This document shows positions 7,936-15,845 of a DNA stretch of 34,010 nt, piece by piece. Source of the stretch: Paracoccaceae bacterium (GTDB lineage: Bacteria > Pseudomonadota > Alphaproteobacteria > Rhodobacterales > Rhodobacteraceae); assembly GCA_003565055.1 (NCBI GenBank), contig PXDM01000383.1, positions 1 to 34,010 on the forward strand, written 5' to 3'. A model generated the notes under the pieces. That model saw only the letters and a list, made by a program, of their open reading frames with translations, ran no database searches and had not been told where the DNA came from. The first letter of the stretch is position 1. Each line of letters opens with the position of its first letter. The position numbers and the translations under genes are program-made.

Positions 7936-8071
7936 CACCCTGCGGTGCAGAATCACTCTGCCCGGCATTGATTGGCCGTTATTTTGTTGCGGAAGGGCGA
8001 GGATTGGGTAATTCTATGTCAAAATTAAGGCAGAAAATGCCGTGTAGAGCAGTAATCGGAAAGGCAGGCCC

Positions 8072-8770
8072 ATGTCGCTAATTGCGTTGGTCGATGACGA
8101 CCGCAATATTCTTACATCTGTATCAATTTGTCTTGAGGCGGAAGGCTTCGACGTCGAGACCTATAATGACGGTCAGGCAGCACTTGACGCGTTCAATCGC
8201 AAGATGCCTGACATGGCCGTCCTCGACATGAAAATGCCCCGGATGGACGGGATGGAATTGTTGCAGCGCCTGCGCCAGAAAACGCAGATGCCGATCATTT
8301 TCCTGACCTCCAAGGATGACGAGATCGACGAAGTGCTCGGCCTGCGCATGGGGGCGGATGATTACGTCAAGAAGCCTTTCTCGCAGCGGTTGCTGGTCGA
8401 GCGCATTCGTGCGCTCTTGCGCCGCAAACAGGCCCTTGACGCGGGTCCGGACGCGTCAGAAGAGTCCAAGGTGCTTGTGCGGGGGCAGTTGGAAATGGAT
8501 CCGCTGCGCCATCAGGTGAAGTGGAAAGGGCATGATGTCACCCTGACCGTGACCGAGTTCTTGTTGCTTCAGGCGTTGGCGCAGCGTCCAGGTGTGGTCA
8601 AGTCCCGCGACCAGTTAATGGACGTGGCTTATGAGGATCAGGTTTATGTGGATGATCGGACCATCGATAGCCACATCAAGCGTTTGCGCAAGAAAATGCG
8701 CAGTGTGGACGAAGAGTTTTCGTCCATCGAAACGCTCTACGGAATTGGCTACAAATATAACGAAGTGTAA
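8072..8770 (+). CDS. chvI: Response regulator ChvI (OmpR/PhoB family)
   Basis: DNA-binding half of the ChvG/ChvI two-component system, which controls envelope, acid-stress and carbon-metabolism genes in alphaproteobacteria. Its 232 residues comprise an N-terminal receiver with the acidic pocket DDD (8-10), phosphoacceptor Asp52 in [12 protein letters not shown], Thr in FLTSKDD and Lys in VKKPFS, then a winged-helix domain (about residues 130-232; [45 protein letters not shown]). The sensor gene follows 42 bases downstream. Its position divergent from pckA and upstream of hprK supports ChvI over other OmpR-type regulators. Confidence 0.95.
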   Translation: MSLIALVDDDRNILTSVSICLEAEGFDVETYNDGQAALDAFNRKMPDMAVLDMKMPRMDGMELLQRLRQKTQMPIIFLTSKDDEIDEVLGLRMGADDYVKKPFSQRLLVERIRALLRRKQALDAGPDASEESKVLVRGQLEMDPLRHQVKWKGHDVTLTVTEFLLLQALAQRPGVVKSRDQLMDVAYEDQVYVDDRTIDSHIKRLRKKMRSVDEEFSSIETLYGIGYKYNEV

Positions 8771-8812
8771 CATGCCAGAGGCGCGGCAAGGTCGCGCCGA
8801 GATCGAGCGGGT

Positions 8813-10480
8813 GTGAGGGTGAGCAGGGAGACAGCAGCGTCGAGGACAGATATCGTTCTGGGGGATGACTGGGTCGGCCCGGGTGATGCAGTTGAAAACG
8901 AAGTGCGCGCCTCGCGTGCGCGTCGTGGTTTTCGCAGTATTTCCAGCTCACCTCTTGCGCGCAAGATCGCCCTGTTCAATCTCGTGGCGCTGGTTCTGCT
9001 GATTGTCGGGATCCTCTTCACCAATCCGGTGCGCGATTCTCTTTTGCGCCAGCAGGAGGAAACGCTTGGCGCAAATGTGCAAATCCTTGCAGCGCTTGCC
9101 GCCAATGGGCAGGCGGAGGGTCTGCGTGAGGCGCTGACGCGCGATCTTGCGATTGATGAGCGATTCGAGATCACACTTCTCGACGCCGAAGGGCAGACAA
9201 TAGACCGGGTCCGGGGGGGCGTGCGGGACGGCGCGCAACTCGCCAAACAGCGTGGCACCCCGATCAGCAACGTGCTGACTTCGATCTGGAACGCCATGAC
9301 GTCGATGACACCGATCGAGCGCGGCGAGACCTCAGTGCGCAGTTTTGACGACGTCGCGCAAGAGATGTTTGCGCGCAATCGCGACGGTGTGACGGCCAGC
9401 TACACGCATGGCGCCGGGACCGATGACATGTGGCTTGCGGCCAGTGCGCCGATCATCGTGGATGGCGCGTTTTCCGGCGCAGTGTTCTTGCGGCGCGAGT
9501 CGGATGATACAGCGCTTCTCATGCGTCAGGAGCGAGAGCAGATTTATCAGTTCTTCCTGATCGCCGTTCTGGTCTCGCTTGGATTGAGTTATGTGCTCGC
9601 CTCGACCATAGCCAATCCGCTCGCCGATCTCGCCATGGCGGCAGAGCTTGGCAAGCGCCGTGATGCGCGCAAGAATCAGCCCGGAGCGCGGGTGCGCATT
9701 CCCGATCTTTCGGGGCGCCCGGATGAGATCGGGGACCTGTCGCGGGCCATGCGCGGAATTGTCAGCGCGCTCTATGACCGGGTCGAGGCGAATGAGCAAT
9801 TCGCAGCCGATGTTGCGCATGAAATCAAGAACCCGCTCGCGTCGCTCCGATCTGCGGTCGGCAGCATGCGCATGGCCAAGCGCGAAGACCAGATTCAACG
9901 CTTGCTGGAGGTGATCGAGCATGATGTGCGCAGGCTCGACCGGCTGGTTTCCGACACGTCAAATGCGTCGCGTCTCGATGCAGAACTGGTGAAAGAAGAA
10001 CAGGAAGAATTCGATCTGGTCCTCTTGCTGAACAATCTCTGTCAGCATCTGTCGCAAGAGGCCCGCGACAAAGGCGTGGAATTCATCAAGATCCTGCCGG
10101 AAAACAAGATCATGGTGACCGGGCTGGAGGGGCGGCTGGCGCAGGTTTTCGTGAACCTGATCACCAATGCGATTTCGTTTTGCGAGGACGGCGATGCAGT
10201 GCGGGTCTGGGCCCGGCAGCGCCATGACCGGGTGCTGGTCGTGGTCGAAGATACGGGGCCGGGCATCCCCGACAATGCGCTGAAGAAAGTCTTCAAACGG
10301 TTCTATTCCGAACGGCCGGTGCAGCAATTCGGCAATCATTCGGGGCTTGGGCTCGCGATTTCCAAGCAGATCATCGAAGCGCATCAAGGTGTGATCTGGG
10401 CCGAGAATATCCGCCCCACGGATGCGGAGCCTGACAGTGCACCTCTGGGGGCGCGTTTTGTCGTGGGCCTGCCGCTCTGA
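8813..10480 (+). CDS. chvG: Sensor histidine kinase ChvG
   Basis: Inner-membrane sensor kinase partner of ChvI. It has a roughly 50-residue cytoplasmic N-terminus, TM1 at about 52-72 (IALFNLVALVLLIVGILF), a periplasmic sensor domain, TM2 at about 245-265, and a HAMP linker. The HisKA domain has phosphoacceptor His336 (ADVAHEIKNPLASLRSA). The ATPase domain has an N-box (NLITNAISF), DTGPGIP and HSGLGLAIS. Length 555 residues. The GTG start at 8813 is uncertain, since a second in-frame GTG lies at 8819 and no strong Shine-Dalgarno sequence precedes either. The stop overlaps the hprK start by one base (TGATG), so the genes are translationally coupled. Confidence 0.94.
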   Translation: MRVSRETAASRTDIVLGDDWVGPGDAVENEVRASRARRGFRSISSSPLARKIALFNLVALVLLIVGILFTNPVRDSLLRQQEETLGANVQILAALAANGQAEGLREALTRDLAIDERFEITLLDAEGQTIDRVRGGVRDGAQLAKQRGTPISNVLTSIWNAMTSMTPIERGETSVRSFDDVAQEMFARNRDGVTASYTHGAGTDDMWLAASAPIIVDGAFSGAVFLRRESDDTALLMRQEREQIYQFFLIAVLVSLGLSYVLASTIANPLADLAMAAELGKRRDARKNQPGARVRIPDLSGRPDEIGDLSRAMRGIVSALYDRVEANEQFAADVAHEIKNPLASLRSAVGSMRMAKREDQIQRLLEVIEHDVRRLDRLVSDTSNASRLDAELVKEEQEEFDLVLLLNNLCQHLSQEARDKGVEFIKILPENKIMVTGLEGRLAQVFVNLITNAISFCEDGDAVRVWARQRHDRVLVVVEDTGPGIPDNALKKVFKRFYSERPVQQFGNHSGLGLAISKQIIEAHQGVIWAENIRPTDAEPDSAPLGARFVVGLPL

Positions 10481-10950
10481 TGGCCGATTTGGGCCGCGAG
10501 TTGATCCATGGCTCCTCTGTGGCGTTCAGCACCTGCCGGGGCTGGGAAGGTATGTTGATCATTGGCAGGTCAGGCTCCGGCAAGTCGGAGTTGGCGCTGG
10601 AGCTTCTTTCCCTCGGCGCGCGGCTCATTGCGGATGATCAGACGGAGCTTTTCCGCCGTGGCACTGGCATTGCAATGCGCGCGCCCGGGCGTTTGCGCGG
10701 GATGATCGAGTTGCGCGGGATGGGGGTATTGCGCGCGGCTCAGGTTGATGAAGTCGATCTTGTTCTCGTGGTGGATATGGATGAGGAGGAAACGGAGCGA
10801 CTGCCGCATCCCCATCACTTCGCGCGGCTTGGCATCACGGTCCCCCGGCTCAGGCGTTGCACGTCACGTGTGTTCGCCGCGGGGCTGAAACACTACATCA
10901 TGGAGCGGCACAGATCGCAGGAGCATGTCCTTGGAACCCGTCAGTCCTGA
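10480..10950 (+). CDS. hprK: HPr kinase/phosphorylase, short alphaproteobacterial form
   Basis: Phosphorylates and dephosphorylates HPr on a regulatory serine, linking energy status to gene regulation. Its 156 residues correspond only to the C-terminal kinase domain; Gram-positive HprK is about 310 residues, and the short form is normal in alphaproteobacteria. It has a P-loop GRSGSGKS at 29-36, then ADDQTEL, and the HprK signature-like stretch PGRLRGMIELRGMGVL. It overlaps chvG by one base and rapZ by 26 bases. The substrate HPr, with Ser46, is encoded three genes downstream. Confidence 0.93.
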   Translation: MADLGRELIHGSSVAFSTCRGWEGMLIIGRSGSGKSELALELLSLGARLIADDQTELFRRGTGIAMRAPGRLRGMIELRGMGVLRAAQVDEVDLVLVVDMDEEETERLPHPHHFARLGITVPRLRRCTSRVFAAGLKHYIMERHRSQEHVLGTRQS

Positions 10951-11839
10951 TCAGAATCCTGCCGCGCGGCTCGTCCTGTTGACCGGGCCATCCGGCGCGG
11001 GCCGTAGCACCGCGCTCAATGTCTTCGAGGATCTGGGTTTCGAAGCCATCGACAACATGCCGATTTCGCTTGTCTCGCGTCTGGTTGCAGAACCGCTGGA
11101 GCGGCCTCTGGCGCTTGTGCTCGACCCGCGCAACCGTGACTTTTCCGTGAATGCGCTGCTCGCGCTCGTGGAACAACTCTCCGCCTCAACGCGCTTCGAC
11201 TTCGATCTGGTGTATCTCGACTGCCCGATTCCGACGCTGATCCGGCGCTATTCGGAAACGCGGCGACGCCACCCGCTGAGCCAGAGCGGGGAAGCGCGCG
11301 ACGGGATCGAGTTCGAGGCGCGCCTGTTGCGTCCGGTTCGGCTACGGGCGGATATCCTGATCGAGACGGATGGCATGACGCCGCATGATTTGCGCGATCA
11401 GATCAGGGCACAGTTTTCTATCGAAAACAGCACTGTCATGCATGTGAACGTCGTATCCTTCTCCTATCGGCGCGGCATCCCCATCGGTGTCGATCTGGTC
11501 TTTGATTGCCGGTTTCTGAGCAACCCGCATTGGCAGCCGGACCTGCGCCGACTCGATGGTCGCGATATAGCCGTGTCCGATTTCGTCACTCAGGATCCAA
11601 GATTTGCTGATTTCTTTCGGCGCGTTCAGGGGTTGGTTGAGAGTCTTTTGCCGGAATACGCGCGCGAAGGGAAAGCACAGCTCACGATTGGTTTCGGATG
11701 TACAGGCGGGCAACACAGATCGGTGGCGACCACTGATAAATTGGCGAATGCCCTTGCGCAGGCCGGGTGGCAGGTGTCTAAACGTCACAGGGAATTGGAA
11801 CGGATGGCTGCGCATATCGCAGCCCAGAGGAACGAATAG
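10925..11839 (+). CDS. rapZ: RapZ-family nucleotide-binding protein (RNase adapter)
   Basis: Member of the RapZ/YvcJ family. In enterobacteria RapZ guides RNase E to the GlmZ small RNA and senses glucosamine-6-phosphate; the alphaproteobacterial role is not established. Its 304 residues have a Walker A-like GPSGAGRST at 21-29 with Arg in place of the usual Lys, EAIDNMP, and the C-terminal-domain motif GFGCTGGQHRSV. The start at 10925 lies inside hprK (26-base overlap) with AGGAG just upstream. It sits between hprK and the PTS genes, as in other alphaproteobacteria. Confidence 0.93.
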   Translation: MSLEPVSPDQNPAARLVLLTGPSGAGRSTALNVFEDLGFEAIDNMPISLVSRLVAEPLERPLALVLDPRNRDFSVNALLALVEQLSASTRFDFDLVYLDCPIPTLIRRYSETRRRHPLSQSGEARDGIEFEARLLRPVRLRADILIETDGMTPHDLRDQIRAQFSIENSTVMHVNVVSFSYRRGIPIGVDLVFDCRFLSNPHWQPDLRRLDGRDIAVSDFVTQDPRFADFFRRVQGLVESLLPEYAREGKAQLTIGFGCTGGQHRSVATTDKLANALAQAGWQVSKRHRELERMAAHIAAQRNE

Positions 11840-11847
11840 GTCAGTTT

Positions 11848-12237
11848 GTGATCGGCATCGTGATCGTAGCGCATGGGGGTCTCGCCCGCGAGTATCTCGC
11901 GGCGATTGAACATGTCATCGGCGCGCAGGTCGGAATTGTCGCGATCTCGATTGAATATGACCATGACCGCGATGCCAAGACCGCCGAGATTGCCGCAGCG
12001 GCTGATGAAGTGGATACGGGTGATGGCGTGGTGGTCGTCACGGATATGTTCGGCGGCTCCCCTTCCAATCTGTCCTTGCCCGCCTGTGCGGGGCCGGAGC
12101 GCTGTATTCTTTACGGTGCGAATTTGCCGATGCTGATCAAACTCGCGAAATCACGCAACCTTGGCTTGAATGACGCCACCACGGCGGCTCTGGAAGCCGG
12201 GCGCAAATATATCAATGCAATTGAGATCGGGCGCTGA
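11848..12237 (+). CDS. PTS EIIA component, mannose family
   Basis: A 129-residue cytosolic phosphocarrier of the PTS EIIA(Man) family. Predicted phosphorylation site His9 in IVIVAHGGLAREYL; VVVTDMFGGSPSN is the other family motif. It starts with GTG eight bases after rapZ. No EIIB or EIIC gene is nearby, so it likely acts in regulation, receiving phosphate from HPr, and does not transport sugar. HPr follows 26 bases downstream. Names such as manX or ptsM are used for orthologues, but I leave the symbol blank. Confidence 0.92.
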   Translation: MIGIVIVAHGGLAREYLAAIEHVIGAQVGIVAISIEYDHDRDAKTAEIAAAADEVDTGDGVVVVTDMFGGSPSNLSLPACAGPERCILYGANLPMLIKLAKSRNLGLNDATTAALEAGRKYINAIEIGR

Positions 12238-12263
12238 GCGCATCGTAAAGACTGGTTATTGGA

Positions 12264-12533
12264 ATGACGGAAATCGAGCTGGAAATCATCAATGAAAAAG
12301 GGCTGCACGCGCGGGCCTCGGCGAAATTCGTCGAGATCGTTGAAGCCCATGACGCGCAGGCCGAAGTGATGAAGGACGGGATGAGTGTTCCGGGCGATTC
12401 CATCATGGGGCTCTTGATGCTGGCCGCATCGCGCGGGACGTCGATTCAGGTCAGGATCAGCGGCACGCAACAGGCCGAACTGGCGCAGGCGCTTGAGGCC
12501 TTGGTTGCAGATCGCTTCGGCGAAGCGATGTAG
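12264..12533 (+). CDS. ptsH: Phosphocarrier protein HPr
   Basis: An 89-residue HPr protein. His15 in EKGLHARASAKF is the site phosphorylated by enzyme I. Ser46 in VPGDSIMGLLML matches the regulatory serine targeted by HprK, consistent with hprK in the same operon. Last gene of the chvI-chvG-hprK-rapZ-EIIA-ptsH run. Enzyme I (ptsP or ptsI) is not in the window. A 19-base inverted repeat (12511-12529, ATCGCTTCG-G-CGAAGCGAT) lies in its last codons but lacks a following T tract. Confidence 0.95.
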   Translation: MTEIELEIINEKGLHARASAKFVEIVEAHDAQAEVMKDGMSVPGDSIMGLLMLAASRGTSIQVRISGTQQAELAQALEALVADRFGEAM

Positions 12534-12734
12534 GCAACGCGCGCAGGAGTTGCATTTGCGGTCCATGGGTGGATTTTCGCGCCATCAAAGATTTGTGAAT
12601 GCGAAAGGGGGCGCGCAGCGCATGGTTTTCAGTTAACGTTAATCCAACGCATGTCTGGAACCTCTGTACAGATAGCGGGTTAAGAGTAACGTGACCCCAA
12701 ATCTAGTGGGTCGAGACATAGACAGGAGAATGGA
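12534..12734. promoter_or_regulatory. ptsH / outer-membrane protein intergenic region
   Basis: A 201-base stretch with no gene. It contains the perfect palindrome TTAACGTTAA (12633-12642) and a short GACCC...GGGTC inverted repeat (12693-12712) close to the downstream start. GGAG about seven bases before the ATG at 12735 is the ribosome site. No clear terminator follows ptsH, so some read-through into the outer-membrane gene is possible. Confidence 0.4.
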
Positions 12735-13355
12735 ATGACACGTTTTTTCGCTGCGACCTGTGTTGCTGCATGTGTCGCGACGACAGCTTCGGCTGGCGGA
12801 ATGTCCAAGACAGCGCCGATGAGCGAAACGCCGGTCGCAGTGCCGCCCGAAATGCCTGCTCCGGCACCACGGTTTGACTGGACCGGGGCCTATGCCGGTG
12901 CGGCGTTGGGCTACGGTCGCATGAGTATCCGCGGCACCGACAACGGGTCCGCAGGTGCAGGTGCGCTCTTCGCGGGTTACCGTATGGATATGGGCAATGT
13001 CGTTGCAGGCGGTGAGTTGATCTTGTCGCCAGCGGCCTTTGGATCGCCGCGTTTTGCCAATGGCGATCGTATTCGCGGCGGTGCCTCGGCCCTGCTCTCG
13101 GTCGGTATGCCGGTGACTGCTGATGCCCGCACGCTGGGCTATGTCGCTGCTGGTCCGAGCGTGCTGCGCACGCGCGGTGACGATGGTTCGGAGAATTCCT
13201 TCGGTGCATCGGTTGCCGTGGGGCTCGATCACATGCTGACGGATGACATCATGCTGCGCGGTTCGGTGAGCTACACTGCAATCAACAATGTTGGTGGCGC
13301 TGACTACCGGACTCGGACCACGGGCGCTTCTGTCGGTCTGGGCTTCAAGTTCTGA
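12735..13355 (+). CDS. Small outer-membrane beta-barrel protein
   Basis: A 206-residue secreted protein. It has an N-terminal signal peptide ending in a typical ASA site (after about residue 20), a short Pro-rich linker (PVAVPPEMPAPAPRF), then FDWTGAYAGAALGYGRM, which matches the opening of Omp25/31 and opacity-type porin-family barrels. Alternating strands follow, with a terminal aromatic residue (GLGFKF) typical of outer-membrane barrels recognised by the BAM complex. It lies just after the chvI/chvG operon, and ChvI-type systems often control outer-membrane proteins, but that link is inference. A strong hairpin terminator follows. Confidence 0.82.
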   Translation: MTRFFAATCVAACVATTASAGGMSKTAPMSETPVAVPPEMPAPAPRFDWTGAYAGAALGYGRMSIRGTDNGSAGAGALFAGYRMDMGNVVAGGELILSPAAFGSPRFANGDRIRGGASALLSVGMPVTADARTLGYVAAGPSVLRTRGDDGSENSFGASVAVGLDHMLTDDIMLRGSVSYTAINNVGGADYRTRTTGASVGLGFKF

Positions 13356-13376
13356 TCGGCAACCATCTGCGAAATT

Positions 13377-13412
13377 ATTCCCGCGCATGCCAGGCATGCG
13401 CGGGAATCTTTT
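13377..13412. terminator. Intrinsic terminator between convergent genes
   Basis: A long inverted repeat, ATTCCCGCGCATGCC-A-GGCATGCGCGGGAAT (13377-13407), with a CTTTT tail on the plus strand. It lies between the outer-membrane protein gene and the convergent CoA-transferase gene. The innermost pairs probably open to give a five-base loop. Confidence 0.85.
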
Positions 13413-13429
13413 GGCGCATGGCCATGAGC

Positions 13430-14545
13430 TTAATCGTGCTCGCCCAGTTGCGGGGCAGGGCGCGTCGGTAAGTCTGAGTGGCGCGAAAACCGGCAGGGGC
13501 CGCGCACGCCTTTGATCCCGTCCATGTCAAACTCAAGCCCGCGCGCCTGCACCTGCGGATCCGCGAAAACGGCCGCCATGTCATTGATCGGTCCGGCTGG
13601 CACGCCTTGCGCTTCGCAAGCTGCGAGCAGCGCCGCGCAGGTCCAGTCTGTCGTCCGGGCGCAGATCTGCGTAGAAAGATCGCTCTGTCGCGCCACGCGG
13701 TCGGCATTGGTGCGGAAATCCGGATGCGATGCGAGATCATCGAGGCCAAGAATCGCGCAGAGCCTCTGATATTGCGCATCATTGCCTGTTGCGATGATGA
13801 TATGACCGTCGCTGCAGGGGACAGTCTGATAGGGGGCGAGATTGGGATGGAAATTCCCCAGCCGCTGCGGCGCGAGTCCCGTCGCGAGATAGTTCATCGC
13901 CTGATTGGCCATCAGCGCCACGGCGGAATCCATCAGCGCCATGTCGATATGCTGGCCCAGCCCGGTGCGCCCGCGCTCATGAAGTGCCGCGAGGATCGCA
14001 GTGCTGGCATAGATGCCGGTCACGATATCCGTGACCGCAACCCCGACCTTGTGCGGCGCATCCTCGGCAGGGCCTGTGACGGACATGAGGCCGGACATGC
14101 CCTGAATGATGTAATCATAGCCCGCGCGATGTGCGTAAGGACCAGTCTGGCCGAAGCCGGTGATCGAGCAATAGATCAGGCGCGGGTTGATCTGTGCGAG
14201 GCTGGCATAATCCAGCCCGTATTTCGCAAGCCCGCCCAGCTTGAAATTCTCGATGAGTATATCGGCCTCGCTGACAAGCGCGCGAACCTTCTCGCGGCCC
14301 TCTGATGTGCGGAAATCTGCCGTGACGGAGGATTTGTTGCGATTGGTCGCGTGGAAATAGGCCGCGTCGCGGCTGCCATCGGCGCGCGTCAGGAAGGGCG
14401 GGCCCCAGCGGCGTGTGTCATCGCCCTCGGGCGACTCAATCTTGATCACCTCCGCGCCCATATCTCCGAGCGTCTGGCCTGCCCAGGGACCGGCAAGGAT
14501 GCGCGCCAATTCGATGACCCGGATGCCCTGCAACGGCCCTGACAT
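13430..14545 (-). CDS. Class III (CaiB/BaiF) CoA-transferase
   Basis: A 371-residue family III acyl-CoA transferase, moving CoA between carboxylic acids through an aspartyl-CoA thioester. It begins with GIRVIELARILAGPWAGQTLGDMGAEVIKIE, typical of the family. The predicted catalytic Asp is about residue 173 in KVGVAVTDIVTGIYAS; SITGFGQTGPY and GQHIDMALMD are further family signatures. The substrate cannot be told from sequence. It is the last gene of a minus-strand run after dciA and the DsbA-like gene, five bases after the latter. Confidence 0.92.
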   Translation of the reverse strand: MSGPLQGIRVIELARILAGPWAGQTLGDMGAEVIKIESPEGDDTRRWGPPFLTRADGSRDAAYFHATNRNKSSVTADFRTSEGREKVRALVSEADILIENFKLGGLAKYGLDYASLAQINPRLIYCSITGFGQTGPYAHRAGYDYIIQGMSGLMSVTGPAEDAPHKVGVAVTDIVTGIYASTAILAALHERGRTGLGQHIDMALMDSAVALMANQAMNYLATGLAPQRLGNFHPNLAPYQTVPCSDGHIIIATGNDAQYQRLCAILGLDDLASHPDFRTNADRVARQSDLSTQICARTTDWTCAALLAACEAQGVPAGPINDMAAVFADPQVQARGLEFDMDGIKGVRGPCRFSRHSDLPTRPAPQLGEHD

Positions 14546-14550
14546 GGCGC

Positions 14551-15198
14551 TCAGCGACCGAGTTTCTCGTTCAGGATCTGGATGAACTCGGCGGCGGGCA
14601 TGTTGGAATAGCGCTGCCCGTCGATCACGAAACTGGGGGTCGAGCGGATGCCATAGCGCTCGGCATTCTGCTGGTAGAATTCGGTCAGCGCGAGGGCCTT
14701 GTCTTCATCTTCGAGGCAGGACTGGATCTGAGCGTCGTCAAGTCCAGCCTGCCGACCCAGCCGGCGCAGGTTATTGGCGATCACGCCGGGATCGCTTGCC
14801 GCCGCCCATGTGCTCTGCGTCTGGTAGATCAGGTCAACGATGCCGTGATAGCGCTCTTCGCCGCCACACCGCGCCACCAGCGCGGCCCAGAGCCCGAAAC
14901 GGTCGAAATAGGCTTCGCGCTTAAGATAGAGCACGTCACCCGTATCGACGAAGTCCTGCTTGATCTGCGGCAGGACATTCTGGTGGAAAGTCGCGCAATG
15001 CGGGCAGGTATAGGACGAAAACTCGATCATCACCACGGGCGCATCGGGATCACCCAGCGGCATATCGAGCGCGTGCAGCTCCGTCTCCTGCAAGGTCTCG
15101 CTGATCGCCATGGTCTGATCGTCATTCTGGGTCAGATACCACGCGCCCCCGGCTATTGCGAGGATGGCGATGGCGATCACGGGGAGGAGTTTTTTCAT
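14551..15198 (-). CDS. DsbA-like thiol:disulfide oxidoreductase
   Basis: A 215-residue periplasmic thioredoxin-fold protein. It has an N-terminal signal or anchor (MKKLLPVIAIAILAIAGGAW), then FSSYTCPHCATFHQNVLP with the CPHC redox pair, and a cis-Pro region IRSTPSFVIDGQRY. This matches the DsbA/BdbD (thioredoxin_4) family, which oxidises or isomerises secreted proteins. I start at the ATG at 15198, preceded by AAGGA; the ORF track's 15 extra residues are the end of dciA in another frame. The ATG overlaps the dciA stop (ATGA), indicating translational coupling. Confidence 0.9.
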   Translation of the reverse strand: MKKLLPVIAIAILAIAGGAWYLTQNDDQTMAISETLQETELHALDMPLGDPDAPVVMIEFSSYTCPHCATFHQNVLPQIKQDFVDTGDVLYLKREAYFDRFGLWAALVARCGGEERYHGIVDLIYQTQSTWAAASDPGVIANNLRRLGRQAGLDDAQIQSCLEDEDKALALTEFYQQNAERYGIRSTPSFVIDGQRYSNMPAAEFIQILNEKLGR

Positions 15199-15743
15199 GG
15201 ATGCGGTCCTTCGGATTTCCGGGCTTTGCTTAGAACATTGCAAGCGAGTTGTTCAAGGGCGCTGCGCAGCGCGTTGTCCTGCACACCGGAGGCAGTGGCC
15301 CCGGCGGCCTGTCTGATCTCGGGCGGGGGGGCGGCGGGGGCTGTGCGCTTGGGGGCAGGGGTGAATTGTGCCTGTCCTTCGGCAAAGCCCATCGGCGCAG
15401 TCTGGGTCAGAACGATCCGGGCGATGGCGTTGTAGCCGTAGCAGGCATTCACTTTCTCGCGCAGAGCGGGCAGTTGCATCTGCAACATCGGCCCTGCGGC
15501 GCCGGTCGTCAGCAGCGTGAGCGTCCCGCCAAGCCCGCTTTTGCCATAGCCGATCTTGACCGGGCGACACTGCGCCGCAACATCCGGCCCCGCGATTTCC
15601 GCCCAATGGGTCAGCAAACGTGACACTGCGAAGCCGCGCGCTTCACCCGCATTGCGGATCTGGCGCTCCATCAGTTTGCTCGCGGCCTCGAACCCGCGCT
15701 TGCGTCGGGCGGGCAGGGCCATCATGTCGGGTTTTTTTGCCAT
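15195..15743 (-). CDS. DciA-like DUF721 protein
   Basis: A 182-residue protein of the DUF721 family, which includes DciA, the loader or operator of the replicative helicase DnaB in bacteria lacking DnaC. The N-terminal DUF721 core is visible: RNAGEARGFAVSRLLTHWAEIAGPDVAAQCRPVKI and later LPALREKVNACYGYNAIARI. The C-terminal third is Ala/Pro-rich, a likely disordered linker, and ends in a short helix. It is divergent from mutY and overlaps the DsbA-like gene by four bases. Family assignment is good; the helicase role is taken from the family. Confidence 0.83.
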   Translation of the reverse strand: MAKKPDMMALPARRKRGFEAASKLMERQIRNAGEARGFAVSRLLTHWAEIAGPDVAAQCRPVKIGYGKSGLGGTLTLLTTGAAGPMLQMQLPALREKVNACYGYNAIARIVLTQTAPMGFAEGQAQFTPAPKRTAPAAPPPEIRQAAGATASGVQDNALRSALEQLACNVLSKARKSEGPHP

Positions 15744-15845
15744 ATCGGGCGCGTTCGTCCTTGCAGCTCTCGTGCGGCAGTTTACCCTTCAGCGCCAGAT
15801 TGACCAGAGGGAGCCCGGAGTTTTTGCGCGAATGGTGTCTGACAG

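Larger units (their letters stand above)
7719..8071. promoter_or_regulatory. pckA / chvI divergent control region
   Basis: A 353-base gene-free stretch between two divergent genes, more AT-rich than its surroundings. It contains an 11-base direct repeat, GTTAGCGCAAC, at 7864-7874 and 7884-7894 (20 bases start to start, about two helical turns), and a perfect 12-base palindrome TGCCAATTGGCA at 7924-7935. Both lie mid-gap, about 150-215 bases from each start codon. These are the best operator candidates; their regulator cannot be named from sequence. No promoter hexamers were assigned confidently. GGAAAGG precedes the chvI ATG. Confidence 0.6.

Noticed and set aside
12511-12529. Perfect 9-bp hairpin at the end of ptsH as a terminator
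   Set aside because: It lies within the coding sequence and has no T tract after it.
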